Source: Microbacterium sp. T2.11-28 (lineage in GTDB: Bacteria; Actinomycetota; Actinomycetes; Actinomycetales; Microbacteriaceae). From it: a DNA stretch of 64,000 nucleotides. Below are positions 1 to 9,089 of this stretch, in pieces (position 1 is the first letter of the stretch; each line of letters starts with the position of its first letter). The DNA is taken from the NCBI RefSeq assembly GCF_950097975.1, contig NZ_CATNHF010000012.1:310001-374000 (forward strand). The letters run 5' to 3'. A model generated the notes under the pieces. That model saw nothing but the letters and a program-made list of their open reading frames with translations, was not told the DNA's origin and searched no databases. A program made the position numbers and the translations under genes.

Positions 1-354
1 CTCGGCCAGGCCCTCAACACCCTGTCGGGCGGTGAGCGCCAGCGACTGAAGCTCGCGATCTCGATGGCGAAGAAGGGCGCGGTGTACGTGCTCGACGAGC
101 CGACCACCGGCCTGCACCTGGCCGACGTCGACAACCTCCTGAGCCTGCTCGACCGTCTGGTCGAGGCGGGCAACTCGGTGATCGTCATCGAGCACCATCA
201 GGCGGTCATGGCGCACGCGGACTGGATCATCGACATCGGCCCCGGTGCCGGCCACGACGGCGGCACCGTGGTCTTCGAGGGGACCCCGGCCGACCTGGTC
301 GCGGCGGGCTCGACCCTGACCGCTCAGCACCTGGCCGCGTACGTCGGCTCCTGA
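1..354 (+). CDS. UvrA-like excinuclease ATPase, C-terminal end (partial)
   Basis: The gene enters from the left edge, so only the last 117 codons are present. They carry the second ABC half of the UvrA family: the signature [13 protein letters not shown], a Walker B strand [15 protein letters not shown] and the switch segment [10 protein letters not shown], followed by the usual [12 protein letters not shown] tail. UvrA proteins are DNA-damage-recognition ATPases. The short C-terminus, the signature ending in ERQRLKLA and the HH after VIVIE look more like the stand-alone UvrA paralogues of actinobacteria, sometimes linked to drug tolerance, than the canonical repair UvrA, but the zinc-finger and insertion regions that would decide this are outside the window. 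It is the only gene before the 256-bp spacer leading to the large surface operon. Confidence 0.88.
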   Translation, partial: LGQALNTLSGGERQRLKLAISMAKKGAVYVLDEPTTGLHLADVDNLLSLLDRLVEAGNSVIVIEHHQAVMAHADWIIDIGPGAGHDGGTVVFEGTPADLVAAGSTLTAQHLAAYVGS

Positions 355-360
355 CGCGCG

Positions 361-440
361 AACCGACACGTTGCCGCCGAGCCGACACGCCCCGACCGCA
401 CGCGAGGTGTCGGCTCGGCAAGAGCGTGTCGGCTCGGCAG
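361..440. repeat. REP-like intergenic repeat, copy 1
   Basis: Two forward copies of a CCGACACG core (361-370 and 379-389) face two reverse copies of GTGTCGGCTCGG (407-420 and 424-440), so the stretch can fold into alternative hairpins. A diverged element with the same core lies at 15647-15732. It sits just after the UvrA-like stop and may act as a transcription boundary. No protein-coding capacity is apparent. Confidence 0.6.
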
Positions 441-610
441 AGGACGCCTCGCGGACGGGCCGTGAAAAATGGGGAGTTCTCCCCTGCCTCCGGGCTCGGT
501 GCATCGCGATCGCTGACGTAGGCTGACTCTGTCCGCCAACAGTGAGCGACTGATTCAGCGATCAGTTCCCGACGCCACGCCGAAGAACAGCCCGGGGGGA
601 GCCGAGCCCG

Positions 611-3600
611 ATGAAGTCCTTCGCGTGGCTTCGCGCGCGTCCGCGCACGCTCGCATCCGTCGGTGTCGTGGGCGCCGTCGCGGTGACCCTCGGCACCCTC
701 GCCTTCGTCTACGAGGGCAATCCCACCACCGAGGTCGACCTCCACGACGGCGGCGTGTGGGTGACCAAGCAGTCGAGCATGCTCGTCGGTCACTTCAACC
801 ACGAGTCGCGCGTGCTCGACGGCGGGCTGCGGACGGCCACGGCGACCTACGACGTGCTCCAGTCCGGATCGCGCGTGCTGGTCGTCGACGAGACGACGGT
901 CACGGCCGTCGACCCGGCGCGGGTCACCCTCGGCGGCAGCACCGACCTGCCGGCGGGTGCGCGGGTCGCCCTCGGCTCGGGATCGGTCGCCATCCTCGAC
1001 CCGGGCGGCCAGCTCTGGTCCACCGACTTCTCCGCCGTCTCCTCCTTCGCCCCCGAGACCGTGGATCCGATCGCGGAGCTCGGCGACGGCGCCGTCACGG
1101 CCGTCGCCACGGACGGGACCGTGTATGCGGCCTCGGCCGAGAAGGCCTCGCTGCTCGCCTTCGGCGACGCCGGCGACGGCACGGTCACCGTGTCGGGAGA
1201 ACGCGAGCTCGAGGGTGTCGAGAAGGATCACACCCTCCAGCTGACCGCCGTGGGCCACGTGGCGTTCGCGCTGGACGCCGACACCGGCACGCTCTACGGC
1301 AGCGACGGCACCCGGGTCGAGGTGCCCGCCGACGCGGTGCTCCAGCAGGCCTCCGACGCGACCGACGCCGTCACGCTCGCGACCCCGACGTCGCTCCTGC
1401 GGGTGCCGCTCGGCGGCGGTGAGCCCACGACGGTCGAAGTCGACGCCGCCGAGGGCACCGCGGCCCAGCCGGTGTTCGTCGCAGGCTGCGCCTACGGCGC
1501 ATGGTCGGGCACGGGGCAGTTCGTGCGCGACTGCCCGGGCGAGGCCGACGACCTCACCGAGACGATCTCCGGCCTCGACGAGACGAGCGTCCTGCAGTTC
1601 CGCGTGAACCGCGACGTCGTCGTGCTCAACGACGTCTTCGGCGGTGCGGCGTGGATGGCCAGCGACAGCATGCAGCGCGTCGACAACTGGCAGGACATCA
1701 CCCCGCCCGAGGGCGAGGGCGAGGAAGAGGAGGAGACCACCGAGGAATCGGTGCAGACCACCCTCCCCGAGCGCACCGAGGACAACACGGCGCCGATCGC
1801 CAACGACGACCAGTACGGCGTGCGGCCGGGCCGCACCACCGTGCTCCCGGTGCTCGAGAACGACACGGACGCCGACGGCGACGTGCTCGTCGCGTCGGTC
1901 GAGCGCGAGCCGTCGTTCGGGACGATCGAGCCGATTCACAACGGCGCGGCCCTCCAGATCACCGTTCCCGAGGACGCCTCGGGGTCGACGACGTTCACGT
2001 ACGAGGTCGACGACGGACGGCAGGGCACCGACACGGCGTCGGTGACCGTCACGGTGCGGCCGCTGGATCAGAACTCCCCGCCCGTGCAGCGCCGCAAGAC
2101 CTCGGTGCCGGTCGAGACGGGCGGCACCGCGTCGTACAACGTGCTGTCGGACTGGATCGATCCCGACGGCGACGACATCTTCCTGCTCGCCGTCACCCCC
2201 GACGGCGGCGACGAGGCCGACTTCACCTCGGACGGGCAGATCACCTACCGGGCGATCGGCGGGGTGCAGGGCCGCAAGGAGGTGCCCGTCTCCGTCTCGG
2301 ACGGCACCGACACCGGAACGGGCGTCGCCGTCTACGACATCCGCCCCCTCGGGACGACGCAGCCGATCACCAACGCCGACCACGTCGTGGTGCGCGCGGG
2401 GCAGTCGATCACCGTCACGCCGCTGGCCAACGACACCAGCTCGGGCAGCGAGCCGCTGCGCCTGACGCGCGTCGACGAGGTCGAGGACGCCCGGATCGTC
2501 GCCGACTTCCCCGACAAGACCTTCACCTTCACCTCGACGAAGGTGGGGACGCACTACGTGCAGTACCTCGTCTCGGCGGGCCCGAACTCGGTGCCCGGTC
2601 TCGTGCGCGTGGACGTGCTCCCCGACGAGGAGAACGACCTCCCGCCGGTCGCCGTCCGCGACATCGCGCTCCTGCCCCAGGGCGGCGACGTGCTCGTCAA
2701 CGTGCTGGGCAACGACTCCGACCCCGGCGGGGGCATCCTCGTCGTGCAGTCGGTGAGCGTGGAGCCCGGCAGCGGCGTGGCCGCGGCCGTCCTCGGCCAT
2801 GAGACGGTGCGCATCACCGACCAGAGCGGTCTGGATGGTCAGGTGCGCGTCGCGTACACCATCTCCAACGGCGTGGCCTCCGCCACCGGGGAGATCGTCG
2901 TCATCCCCGTGCCGGCGCCATCTCGGCTGCGGCCGCCGGTCGCCGAGCCCGACCAGGCGGTCGTGCGCGTGGGCGATGTCGTCACGATCCCCGTGCTCGA
3001 CAACGACTACCACCCCAACGGCGACACCATCCACGTCGCCGACGAGCTCGTCGAGACGGTCGACCCGGAGGACGGCGAGGCCTTCGTGGCCGAGGACACC
3101 GTCCGCTTCCGTGCGGGGACCGAGGCCAAGACCGTCAACCTGACCTACGACGCGGTGGACTCGACGGGGCAGCGCGACGCCGGCTTCGTCCGCATCCAGA
3201 TCCTCCCGATGAACGAGGACGGCAACGCGGCGCCGCGCCCGCGGGATCTCACGGCGCGCGTGCTCGGCGGGTCCAAGGTGGAGATCCCGGTGCCGCTGGA
3301 CGGCATCGACGAGGACGGCGACTCCGTCGAGCTCGTCGGTCTCGCCTCCGCGCCCGCCAAGGGACGCATCGTGGAGACGAAGGTCGCCTCGTTCGTCTAC
3401 GAGGCCTTCGAGGAGTCGATCGGCGTCGACACCTTCACGTACCGGGTGCGCGACCGCCTCGGCAAGGAGGCCACCGCCACCGTGCAGCTGGGGATCGCAC
3501 CGGTCGCTTCGGCCAACCAGGCCCCCTACGCGGTCCGCGACGCCGTCATCATGCGGCCCGGGCGCCAGGTCGCCCTGCCGGTGCTCGACAACGACTCCGA

Positions 3601-6600
3601 CCCGGACGGCGACCAGTTCGGCTTCGCCGCGAACGCCGTCGAGCTGCCCGAGGGCGTCTCGGGGCTCGACGCGGAGGTCTCGGGCCGCTACCTGCTGATC
3701 ACCGCGCCCGACGAGCCGATGCAGACGAGCGTGAACTACACGATCGCCGACGAGCGCGGCCTGGAGGCCACCACCTCGGTGCAGATCACCGTCGACCCCG
3801 ACGTGCCGCTCCTCCCGCCGATCGCGCGCGACGACCGCGTCCTGGCCGAGGACGTCACCGAGCAGGGCACGGCCGACATCGCGGTGCTCGAGAACGACGA
3901 CGACCCCGACGGCACCCGCAGTGCACTCGAGGTGACTCTGGGCACCGGCGGCGGATCGGCGCAGGTGCGTGCCGACGGCATCGTGCGCGTGACGCTCACC
4001 GATGAGCCGCAGCTGATCACCTACACCGTGACCGACGTCGACGATCAGTCGGCATCCGCCTTCCTCCGCGTGCCGTCGCTGGATGCGCTGCCGCCGAGCC
4101 TCCTCTCGACCGAGGCCCTCGTGGTGGACAGCGGCGAGACCGTCGAGCTCCCTCTGGCCGAGTACGTCACCGCGGCGGGCGGCAAGAAGGTCGTCATCAC
4201 CGAGGCCGGAAAGGCCAAGGCCGCCCATTCCAACGGCGCCTCGCTCGTGAAGGACCAGACGACGCTCGTCTACACGTCGAAGGACCGCTACTTCGGCGCG
4301 GACGCCCTCACCTTCGAGGTGACGGACGGCACGGGTCCCGACGATCCCGACGGCCGCAAGGCCACGCTGACGATCCCGATCACCGTCCTTCCTCCCGAGA
4401 ACCAGCCGCCGACGTTCGTGGGCGCCTCGCTCTCGGTGGCGCCCGGCGAGGACGCGGCGCGGCTGAACCTGCGCGAGCTCGTCACCGACCCCGATCCCGG
4501 CGACGAGGAGAACATCACCTTCGACCTCGCGAACGGTGCGCCGGCGGGTGTGCGGGCGACGATCGACGGCGGCTCGCTGCTGGTGGCCGCCGACGCCGAT
4601 GTGGCCAAGGGGACGACGTTCTCGCTCCAGCTCCGTGCGACGGACGGGCAGACGACGCCCGTCGAGGCCGCCGTCACCGTGACGGTGACCGCTTCCACGC
4701 GCGAGCTCGCGAACGCGAACGACGACATCGTCGCCCAGGCCGACCAGGGCGTGATGGTGTCGGTGCCGGTGCTGAACAACGACGTGAACCCGTTCCCCGA
4801 CACCCCGCTAAAGGTGGTCGGCGTCGAGCAGGAGTCCGGGCAGTTCCAGTCCGTCCAGGTGAACGGCGACCGCATCGAGGTCACGAGCGCCTCCGACTTC
4901 GTCGGCACGCTGGTGGCGCGCTACACGGTCGAGGACAAGACGCAGGATGCGGACCGCCGCGTGGAGGGTCGCGTCCGCGTCACCGTCCAGGGCCGCCCCG
5001 ACGCTCCCGGCAAGCCCACCGTCACCGCGGTGGAGAGCCGCACCGTCGTTCTCTCCTGGACGCCGCCCATCGACAACGGACGCCCCATCACCGGCTACAC
5101 GGTGACCTCGGTCGCGGGTGGGTACTCCAAGGCATGCCCGTCCACGACCTGCACCCTCGACGGGCTGACGAACAACGTCGAGTACAACTTCGTCGTCACG
5201 GCCACCAATAGCGTGGGCACCTCCGACCCTTCGGTGCCGTCCGAGACCGCGCGCCCCGACCAGCGTCCCGACCAGCCCAACCCGCCCACGCTCGCCTTCG
5301 GCGACCGCAGCCTCGACGTCTCGTGGACGGTGCCGCGCACCGAGGGCTCGCCGGTGGAGAGCTACACGCTCGAGATCTCCCCCGCCCCGCCCTCCGGGGT
5401 CACCCAGAAGACCGGCGTGACGCAGACCCGCATCACGTGGGACGGACTGGAGAACGGCGTCGCCTACCAGGTGCGTGTCCGCGCGCACAACCGCGCCCCC
5501 GAGCCGTCGGACTTCAGCGGCTGGTCGGCGACGGAGATCCCCGCCCGCCAGCCCGACGCGCCCGCCGCGCCGACGACCGAGCGGATCGACTCCGTCGGCT
5601 CGCAGAGCCAGATGCGGGTGTCGTGGAACCAGCCGGCCAACAACGGCGACGCGATCGCCGGGTACCAGCTGCGGGTCCTGCAGGGGTCCTCGGTGGTGCG
5701 CACCATCGACGTGGCCGCCGGCCAGACGAGCCAGGCCGTGACGGTGGACAACTCGACCAGTTCGTACACGTTCAGCGTGCGCGCCTCCAACAAGGCGGGC
5801 TGGGGCGAATGGAGCCCCGCCTCGGCGCCGCGTCAGGCCGCGGGCACGCCGTCCGCGCCGACGGCGGTCGCCGCCACCGAGGGTGACAACCGCGTCGGCG
5901 TCACGTGGACCGCGGGATCGCTCAACGGCGCGAACGCGAGCCAGGTGGCCTACCAGTACTCGGTGAACAACGGCGGCTGGCGCGGCGACTGGGTCGCCGG
6001 CGGGAACGGCGGCTCGGGGACGATCGGCAACGGGCAGGTCGACAACAACGGCACCTACTCGATCCGCGTGCGCGCCGTGTCCACCGTCGAGGGGGTCACG
6101 AACGAGGGCGACCCGTCGGCGGCGTCGAACCAGGTCCGCCCCTACGGGCAGATCGGCAACCCGACGGCCCGGGCGACCGCGAACGGCACGACCATCACGA
6201 TGACCTGGTCGTCCCCGGCGCGCAACGGCCGCGACGTCACGACGGAGATCCGCACGGGCGACGGCCGCGGGTGGCGGACCGTGTCGGCCAGCGGCACCGA
6301 GAGCTACAACGTCGGCTACAGCACCACGCGCACGATCGACGTCCGCACGAGTGCCGCGGGCAGCACGACCACCACGGCTTCCGACTCTGCCCGGACGCAG
6401 GATGCGCCGCCGCCGCCGTCTCCGCGGGTGTGGGTCACGAAGGGCAGCGGCGGGCCGCAGGCGTGCGCGAACGGCTGCTACTACTTCCGGGTCAACACGG
6501 AGAACTTCCCCGGCGGGAGCTACCGCGTGGACTGCTACACGTCGAGTTCGAACAAGTTCAACTCGTACGACGGGCCGTTCAACATCCCCTCGAACGGGTC

Positions 6601-6706
6601 GGTGCAGCTGCAGTGCTGGCACGGCTCCGATGACGTCGACGTGTGGGTCGACATCAAGGGCTGGGGCGGCGCGGTCGACACCGAGAAGCGATTCTGGGCT
6701 CGATAG
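611..6706 (+). CDS. Giant membrane-anchored Ig-like/FN3 repeat surface protein
   Basis: This 2031-residue protein starts at an ATG 10 nt after GGGGGA. One N-terminal membrane segment (about residues 12-32) is followed by an extracytoplasmic region to about 365 that looks beta-rich and propeller-like. An acidic, Glu-rich linker comes next. From about 390 to 1460 there is a long array of Ig/cadherin-like tandem domains with recurring PVLxNDxDxDGD motifs, which probably bind calcium. Five FN3 domains follow (about 1463-1930). The end (about 1934-2031) is a Cys-containing domain with four cysteines. No LPxTG motif is seen, so anchoring is probably by the N-terminal helix. It opens the operon with MoxR, DUF58, FHA, PP2C and Ser/Thr kinase genes; 59 nt separate it from moxR. 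A role as a surface adhesin or envelope scaffold is inferred. The domain types are clear; the function is not. Confidence 0.85.
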   Translation: MKSFAWLRARPRTLASVGVVGAVAVTLGTLAFVYEGNPTTEVDLHDGGVWVTKQSSMLVGHFNHESRVLDGGLRTATATYDVLQSGSRVLVVDETTVTAVDPARVTLGGSTDLPAGARVALGSGSVAILDPGGQLWSTDFSAVSSFAPETVDPIAELGDGAVTAVATDGTVYAASAEKASLLAFGDAGDGTVTVSGERELEGVEKDHTLQLTAVGHVAFALDADTGTLYGSDGTRVEVPADAVLQQASDATDAVTLATPTSLLRVPLGGGEPTTVEVDAAEGTAAQPVFVAGCAYGAWSGTGQFVRDCPGEADDLTETISGLDETSVLQFRVNRDVVVLNDVFGGAAWMASDSMQRVDNWQDITPPEGEGEEEEETTEESVQTTLPERTEDNTAPIANDDQYGVRPGRTTVLPVLENDTDADGDVLVASVEREPSFGTIEPIHNGAALQITVPEDASGSTTFTYEVDDGRQGTDTASVTVTVRPLDQNSPPVQRRKTSVPVETGGTASYNVLSDWIDPDGDDIFLLAVTPDGGDEADFTSDGQITYRAIGGVQGRKEVPVSVSDGTDTGTGVAVYDIRPLGTTQPITNADHVVVRAGQSITVTPLANDTSSGSEPLRLTRVDEVEDARIVADFPDKTFTFTSTKVGTHYVQYLVSAGPNSVPGLVRVDVLPDEENDLPPVAVRDIALLPQGGDVLVNVLGNDSDPGGGILVVQSVSVEPGSGVAAAVLGHETVRITDQSGLDGQVRVAYTISNGVASATGEIVVIPVPAPSRLRPPVAEPDQAVVRVGDVVTIPVLDNDYHPNGDTIHVADELVETVDPEDGEAFVAEDTVRFRAGTEAKTVNLTYDAVDSTGQRDAGFVRIQILPMNEDGNAAPRPRDLTARVLGGSKVEIPVPLDGIDEDGDSVELVGLASAPAKGRIVETKVASFVYEAFEESIGVDTFTYRVRDRLGKEATATVQLGIAPVASANQAPYAVRDAVIMRPGRQVALPVLDNDSDPDGDQFGFAANAVELPEGVSGLDAEVSGRYLLITAPDEPMQTSVNYTIADERGLEATTSVQITVDPDVPLLPPIARDDRVLAEDVTEQGTADIAVLENDDDPDGTRSALEVTLGTGGGSAQVRADGIVRVTLTDEPQLITYTVTDVDDQSASAFLRVPSLDALPPSLLSTEALVVDSGETVELPLAEYVTAAGGKKVVITEAGKAKAAHSNGASLVKDQTTLVYTSKDRYFGADALTFEVTDGTGPDDPDGRKATLTIPITVLPPENQPPTFVGASLSVAPGEDAARLNLRELVTDPDPGDEENITFDLANGAPAGVRATIDGGSLLVAADADVAKGTTFSLQLRATDGQTTPVEAAVTVTVTASTRELANANDDIVAQADQGVMVSVPVLNNDVNPFPDTPLKVVGVEQESGQFQSVQVNGDRIEVTSASDFVGTLVARYTVEDKTQDADRRVEGRVRVTVQGRPDAPGKPTVTAVESRTVVLSWTPPIDNGRPITGYTVTSVAGGYSKACPSTTCTLDGLTNNVEYNFVVTATNSVGTSDPSVPSETARPDQRPDQPNPPTLAFGDRSLDVSWTVPRTEGSPVESYTLEISPAPPSGVTQKTGVTQTRITWDGLENGVAYQVRVRAHNRAPEPSDFSGWSATEIPARQPDAPAAPTTERIDSVGSQSQMRVSWNQPANNGDAIAGYQLRVLQGSSVVRTIDVAAGQTSQAVTVDNSTSSYTFSVRASNKAGWGEWSPASAPRQAAGTPSAPTAVAATEGDNRVGVTWTAGSLNGANASQVAYQYSVNNGGWRGDWVAGGNGGSGTIGNGQVDNNGTYSIRVRAVSTVEGVTNEGDPSAASNQVRPYGQIGNPTARATANGTTITMTWSSPARNGRDVTTEIRTGDGRGWRTVSASGTESYNVGYSTTRTIDVRTSAAGSTTTTASDSARTQDAPPPPSPRVWVTKGSGGPQACANGCYYFRVNTENFPGGSYRVDCYTSSSNKFNSYDGPFNIPSNGSVQLQCWHGSDDVDVWVDIKGWGGAVDTEKRFWAR

Positions 6707-6765
6707 CCCGCACGAGAACGACGAACCGACGACACCGACGACACCGACGAGAAGGACGCAGACAG

Positions 6766-7737
6766 ATGAGCATGACCCCCGAGCAGGCGGCCTGGTTCCG
6801 CGACACGTTCGTGCGGCTGGTGGACAACGTCGACCAGGCCCTCATGGGCAAGCGCGAGGTGGTGGGGCTGGTCCTGTCCGCGATGCTCGCCGAGGGTCAC
6901 GTGCTGCTCGAGGACGCCCCCGGCACCGGCAAGACCAGCCTGGCGAAGGCGCTGGCCGCGAGCGTGCAGGGCACGTCCAACCGCATCCAGTTCACGCCCG
7001 ACCTGCTGCCCTCCGACGTCACCGGCGTGACGATCTACGACCAGCAGAACCACAAGTTCGAGTTCCACCGCGGACCCGTCTTCGCCTCGATCGTGCTCGC
7101 CGATGAGATCAACCGCGCCTCGCCGAAGACGCAGTCGGCGCTGCTGGAGGTCATGGAGGAGTCGCGGGTCACCGTCGACGGCGTCGCGCACGAGGTGGGT
7201 CGTCCGTTCCTGGTGATCGCGACCCAGAACCCCATCGAGCAGGCGGGGACGTACAAGCTGCCCGAGGCCCAGCTGGACCGCTTCATGGTCAAGACCTCGA
7301 TCGGCTACCCGTCCCTGGCCGTCGCCGAGCGGATCCTCGCGGGGGCGGTGGACCGCAACCCCTCGGCGAGCCTGCGCCCCGTCATCACGACCAAGGCCGT
7401 CGCCGACATGGCCGATCTCGCCGCCACCGTCCACATCGACCCGGCGGTCGCCCGCTTCTCGGCGCAGCTGGTGGAGGCCACCCGGGCCGACGAGGGCGCG
7501 CGGCTGGGTGTCTCGGTGCGCGGATCGATCTCGATGATGCGCATCGCGAAGGTCTACGCGGCCGCCCAGGGCCGTCACTACGTGGTCCCCGACGACATCA
7601 AGGCGCTCGCGGTGCCCGTGTGGGCGCACCGCCTGGTGCTCGACGCCGAGGCGGAGTTCTCGGGCGTGACGGCGGAGCGGATCGTCCAGAACGCGCTGGG
7701 CGCGGTCGAGGCGCCGCTGGCGAGGGCCACCGCCTGA
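6766..7737 (+). CDS. MoxR-family AAA+ ATPase
   Basis: This 323-residue AAA+ protein has Walker A (DAPGTGKTSLAKAL, about residues 51-64), Walker B (VLADEINRASPKTQSALLE) and a sensor-1 segment (VIATQNPIEQAGTY), with the lid domain following. MoxR ATPases act as chaperone-like factors that activate or assemble partner complexes, commonly VWA or DUF58 proteins encoded next door. The ATG at 6766 is chosen because MSMTPEQAAW begins the conserved domain and GAAGGA lies upstream; the reading frame is open further 5' but that extension is low-complexity. Its stop overlaps the next start by one base (TGATG), which implies translational coupling to the DUF58 gene, its expected partner. Confidence 0.95.
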   Translation: MSMTPEQAAWFRDTFVRLVDNVDQALMGKREVVGLVLSAMLAEGHVLLEDAPGTGKTSLAKALAASVQGTSNRIQFTPDLLPSDVTGVTIYDQQNHKFEFHRGPVFASIVLADEINRASPKTQSALLEVMEESRVTVDGVAHEVGRPFLVIATQNPIEQAGTYKLPEAQLDRFMVKTSIGYPSLAVAERILAGAVDRNPSASLRPVITTKAVADMADLAATVHIDPAVARFSAQLVEATRADEGARLGVSVRGSISMMRIAKVYAAAQGRHYVVPDDIKALAVPVWAHRLVLDAEAEFSGVTAERIVQNALGAVEAPLARATA

Positions 7738-9089
7738 TGACGGTCACCCGGGACTCCGCCCTGCCGACGCGCGCCGCGCCTCGGCGGATCGGCGTGCCCG
7801 GAACGCCGCAGCCCCCCGCCCCGGCCGATGCGCCGGCGGCCACGACCTCCGTCACCGCCGAGCAGTCGCGCGCCGCCCGCTGGCGGGAGGATGCGCTCGT
7901 CTGGCTCGCCGTGGCGGGGCGTCACGCCGCGCGGGTCGCGGCCGTCGTGCGTCCGCTCGGCTGGGTGGCGCTCGCGCTGGCCGTCGTGCTCTGGTTCGCG
8001 GCGATCACCTACGGCTGGATCGAGGCGATGGTGGCCGCAGCGGTGGTGACCGCCGTCCTCGTGCTCAGCATCCCGTTCCTCTTCGGCCGCACCGCCTACG
8101 CGGTCGACCTCGACCTGACCCGCACCCGCGTGGTCGTCGGCGAGCGCGCCGTCGGCGCCCTCACCCTCACCAACGGCACCGGTCGTGCGCTGCTGCCGTC
8201 GGAGGTCGTGCTCCCCGTCGGCTCGGGCCGCGGCGTGTTCGACGTGCCGCGCCTGGCGGCAGGGGAGTCCCACGAGGAGCTGTTCGCCATCCCGACCTCC
8301 GCCCGCGGCGTGCTCGCGGTCGGACCGGTGAGCGTGCTGCGCGGCGACCCGCTGGGGATGTTCGAGCGCACGCACGACCGCCGGCAGGCGGTGGAGCTGT
8401 TCGTCCACCCGCGGACCACGTCCCTGGACGGGCTCTCCCTCGGGCAGATGCGCGACCTCGAGGGGCTGCCCGTCCAGCAGCTCGAGCGCGACGACGTCTC
8501 GTTCCACGCGCTGCGCGAGTACCAGCCGGGCGATGACCTGCGCCACGTGCACTGGAAGTCCACGGCGCGCACCGGCGACGTGATGGTGCGTCAGTACGAG
8601 CAGACGCGTCGGTCGCACTTCGTGGTCGGGCTCTCCAGCCACCCCGACGAGTACCGCGACCCCGAGGAGTTCGAGCTCGCGATCTCGGTGGCCGGCTCGG
8701 TGGGGCTGCGGGCGCTGCGCGATTCGCGCGTGCTCGACGCCCGCACCCAGCACGGGGCGCTGCGCGCCGACACGGGCCGGCGCTTCCTCGACGGCCTCGC
8801 GGCGCTCGAGCCGTCGCGACCGCGCGACGGCGGCGTGGTCGCCCTTGCCGGTGCGATGGCCGTCGGCGCGCCCCAGGCCGCCGTCGCCGTGCTCGTCTGC
8901 GGATCGGCCGTGGACGCCGCCGACCTCCGGCTCGCCTGCTCCCGCCTGCCCTACGGCGTGCGGGTGCTCGCGGTGATCGCGGACGCGCGGGCCGACGCGC
9001 CGTCCCTGCGCCGCGTGGGCGACGGCGACGTCGTCACGCTCGGCGCGCTCGACCAGCTGGGCCGCGCCGTCCGGAAGGTGCTGTCGTGA
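7737..9089 (+). CDS. DUF58 domain membrane protein
   Basis: This 450-residue protein has a proline/alanine-rich cytosolic start, a pair of hydrophobic segments at about residues 77-117, and a DUF58 domain whose signature is visible: YQPGDDLRHVHWKSTART followed by a VRQYEQ motif. DUF58 proteins have a von Willebrand-A-like fold and are regularly encoded between MoxR and a transglutaminase-like gene. It is coupled to both neighbours (one-base overlap upstream, GTGA overlap downstream). The MoxR ATPase is the likely activator. The biochemical role of DUF58 proteins is not established. Confidence 0.92.
   Translation: MTVTRDSALPTRAAPRRIGVPGTPQPPAPADAPAATTSVTAEQSRAARWREDALVWLAVAGRHAARVAAVVRPLGWVALALAVVLWFAAITYGWIEAMVAAAVVTAVLVLSIPFLFGRTAYAVDLDLTRTRVVVGERAVGALTLTNGTGRALLPSEVVLPVGSGRGVFDVPRLAAGESHEELFAIPTSARGVLAVGPVSVLRGDPLGMFERTHDRRQAVELFVHPRTTSLDGLSLGQMRDLEGLPVQQLERDDVSFHALREYQPGDDLRHVHWKSTARTGDVMVRQYEQTRRSHFVVGLSSHPDEYRDPEEFELAISVAGSVGLRALRDSRVLDARTQHGALRADTGRRFLDGLAALEPSRPRDGGVVALAGAMAVGAPQAAVAVLVCGSAVDAADLRLACSRLPYGVRVLAVIADARADAPSLRRVGDGDVVTLGALDQLGRAVRKVLS

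Noticed and set aside
227..4228. A 1333-residue open frame on the minus strand
   Set aside because: It lies antisense to the Ig/FN3 gene, is rich in Arg, Gly, Val and His as expected from the complement of GC-rich codons, and shows no domain. Similar long antisense frames at 38669-42697 and 43370-48931 were rejected for the same reason.
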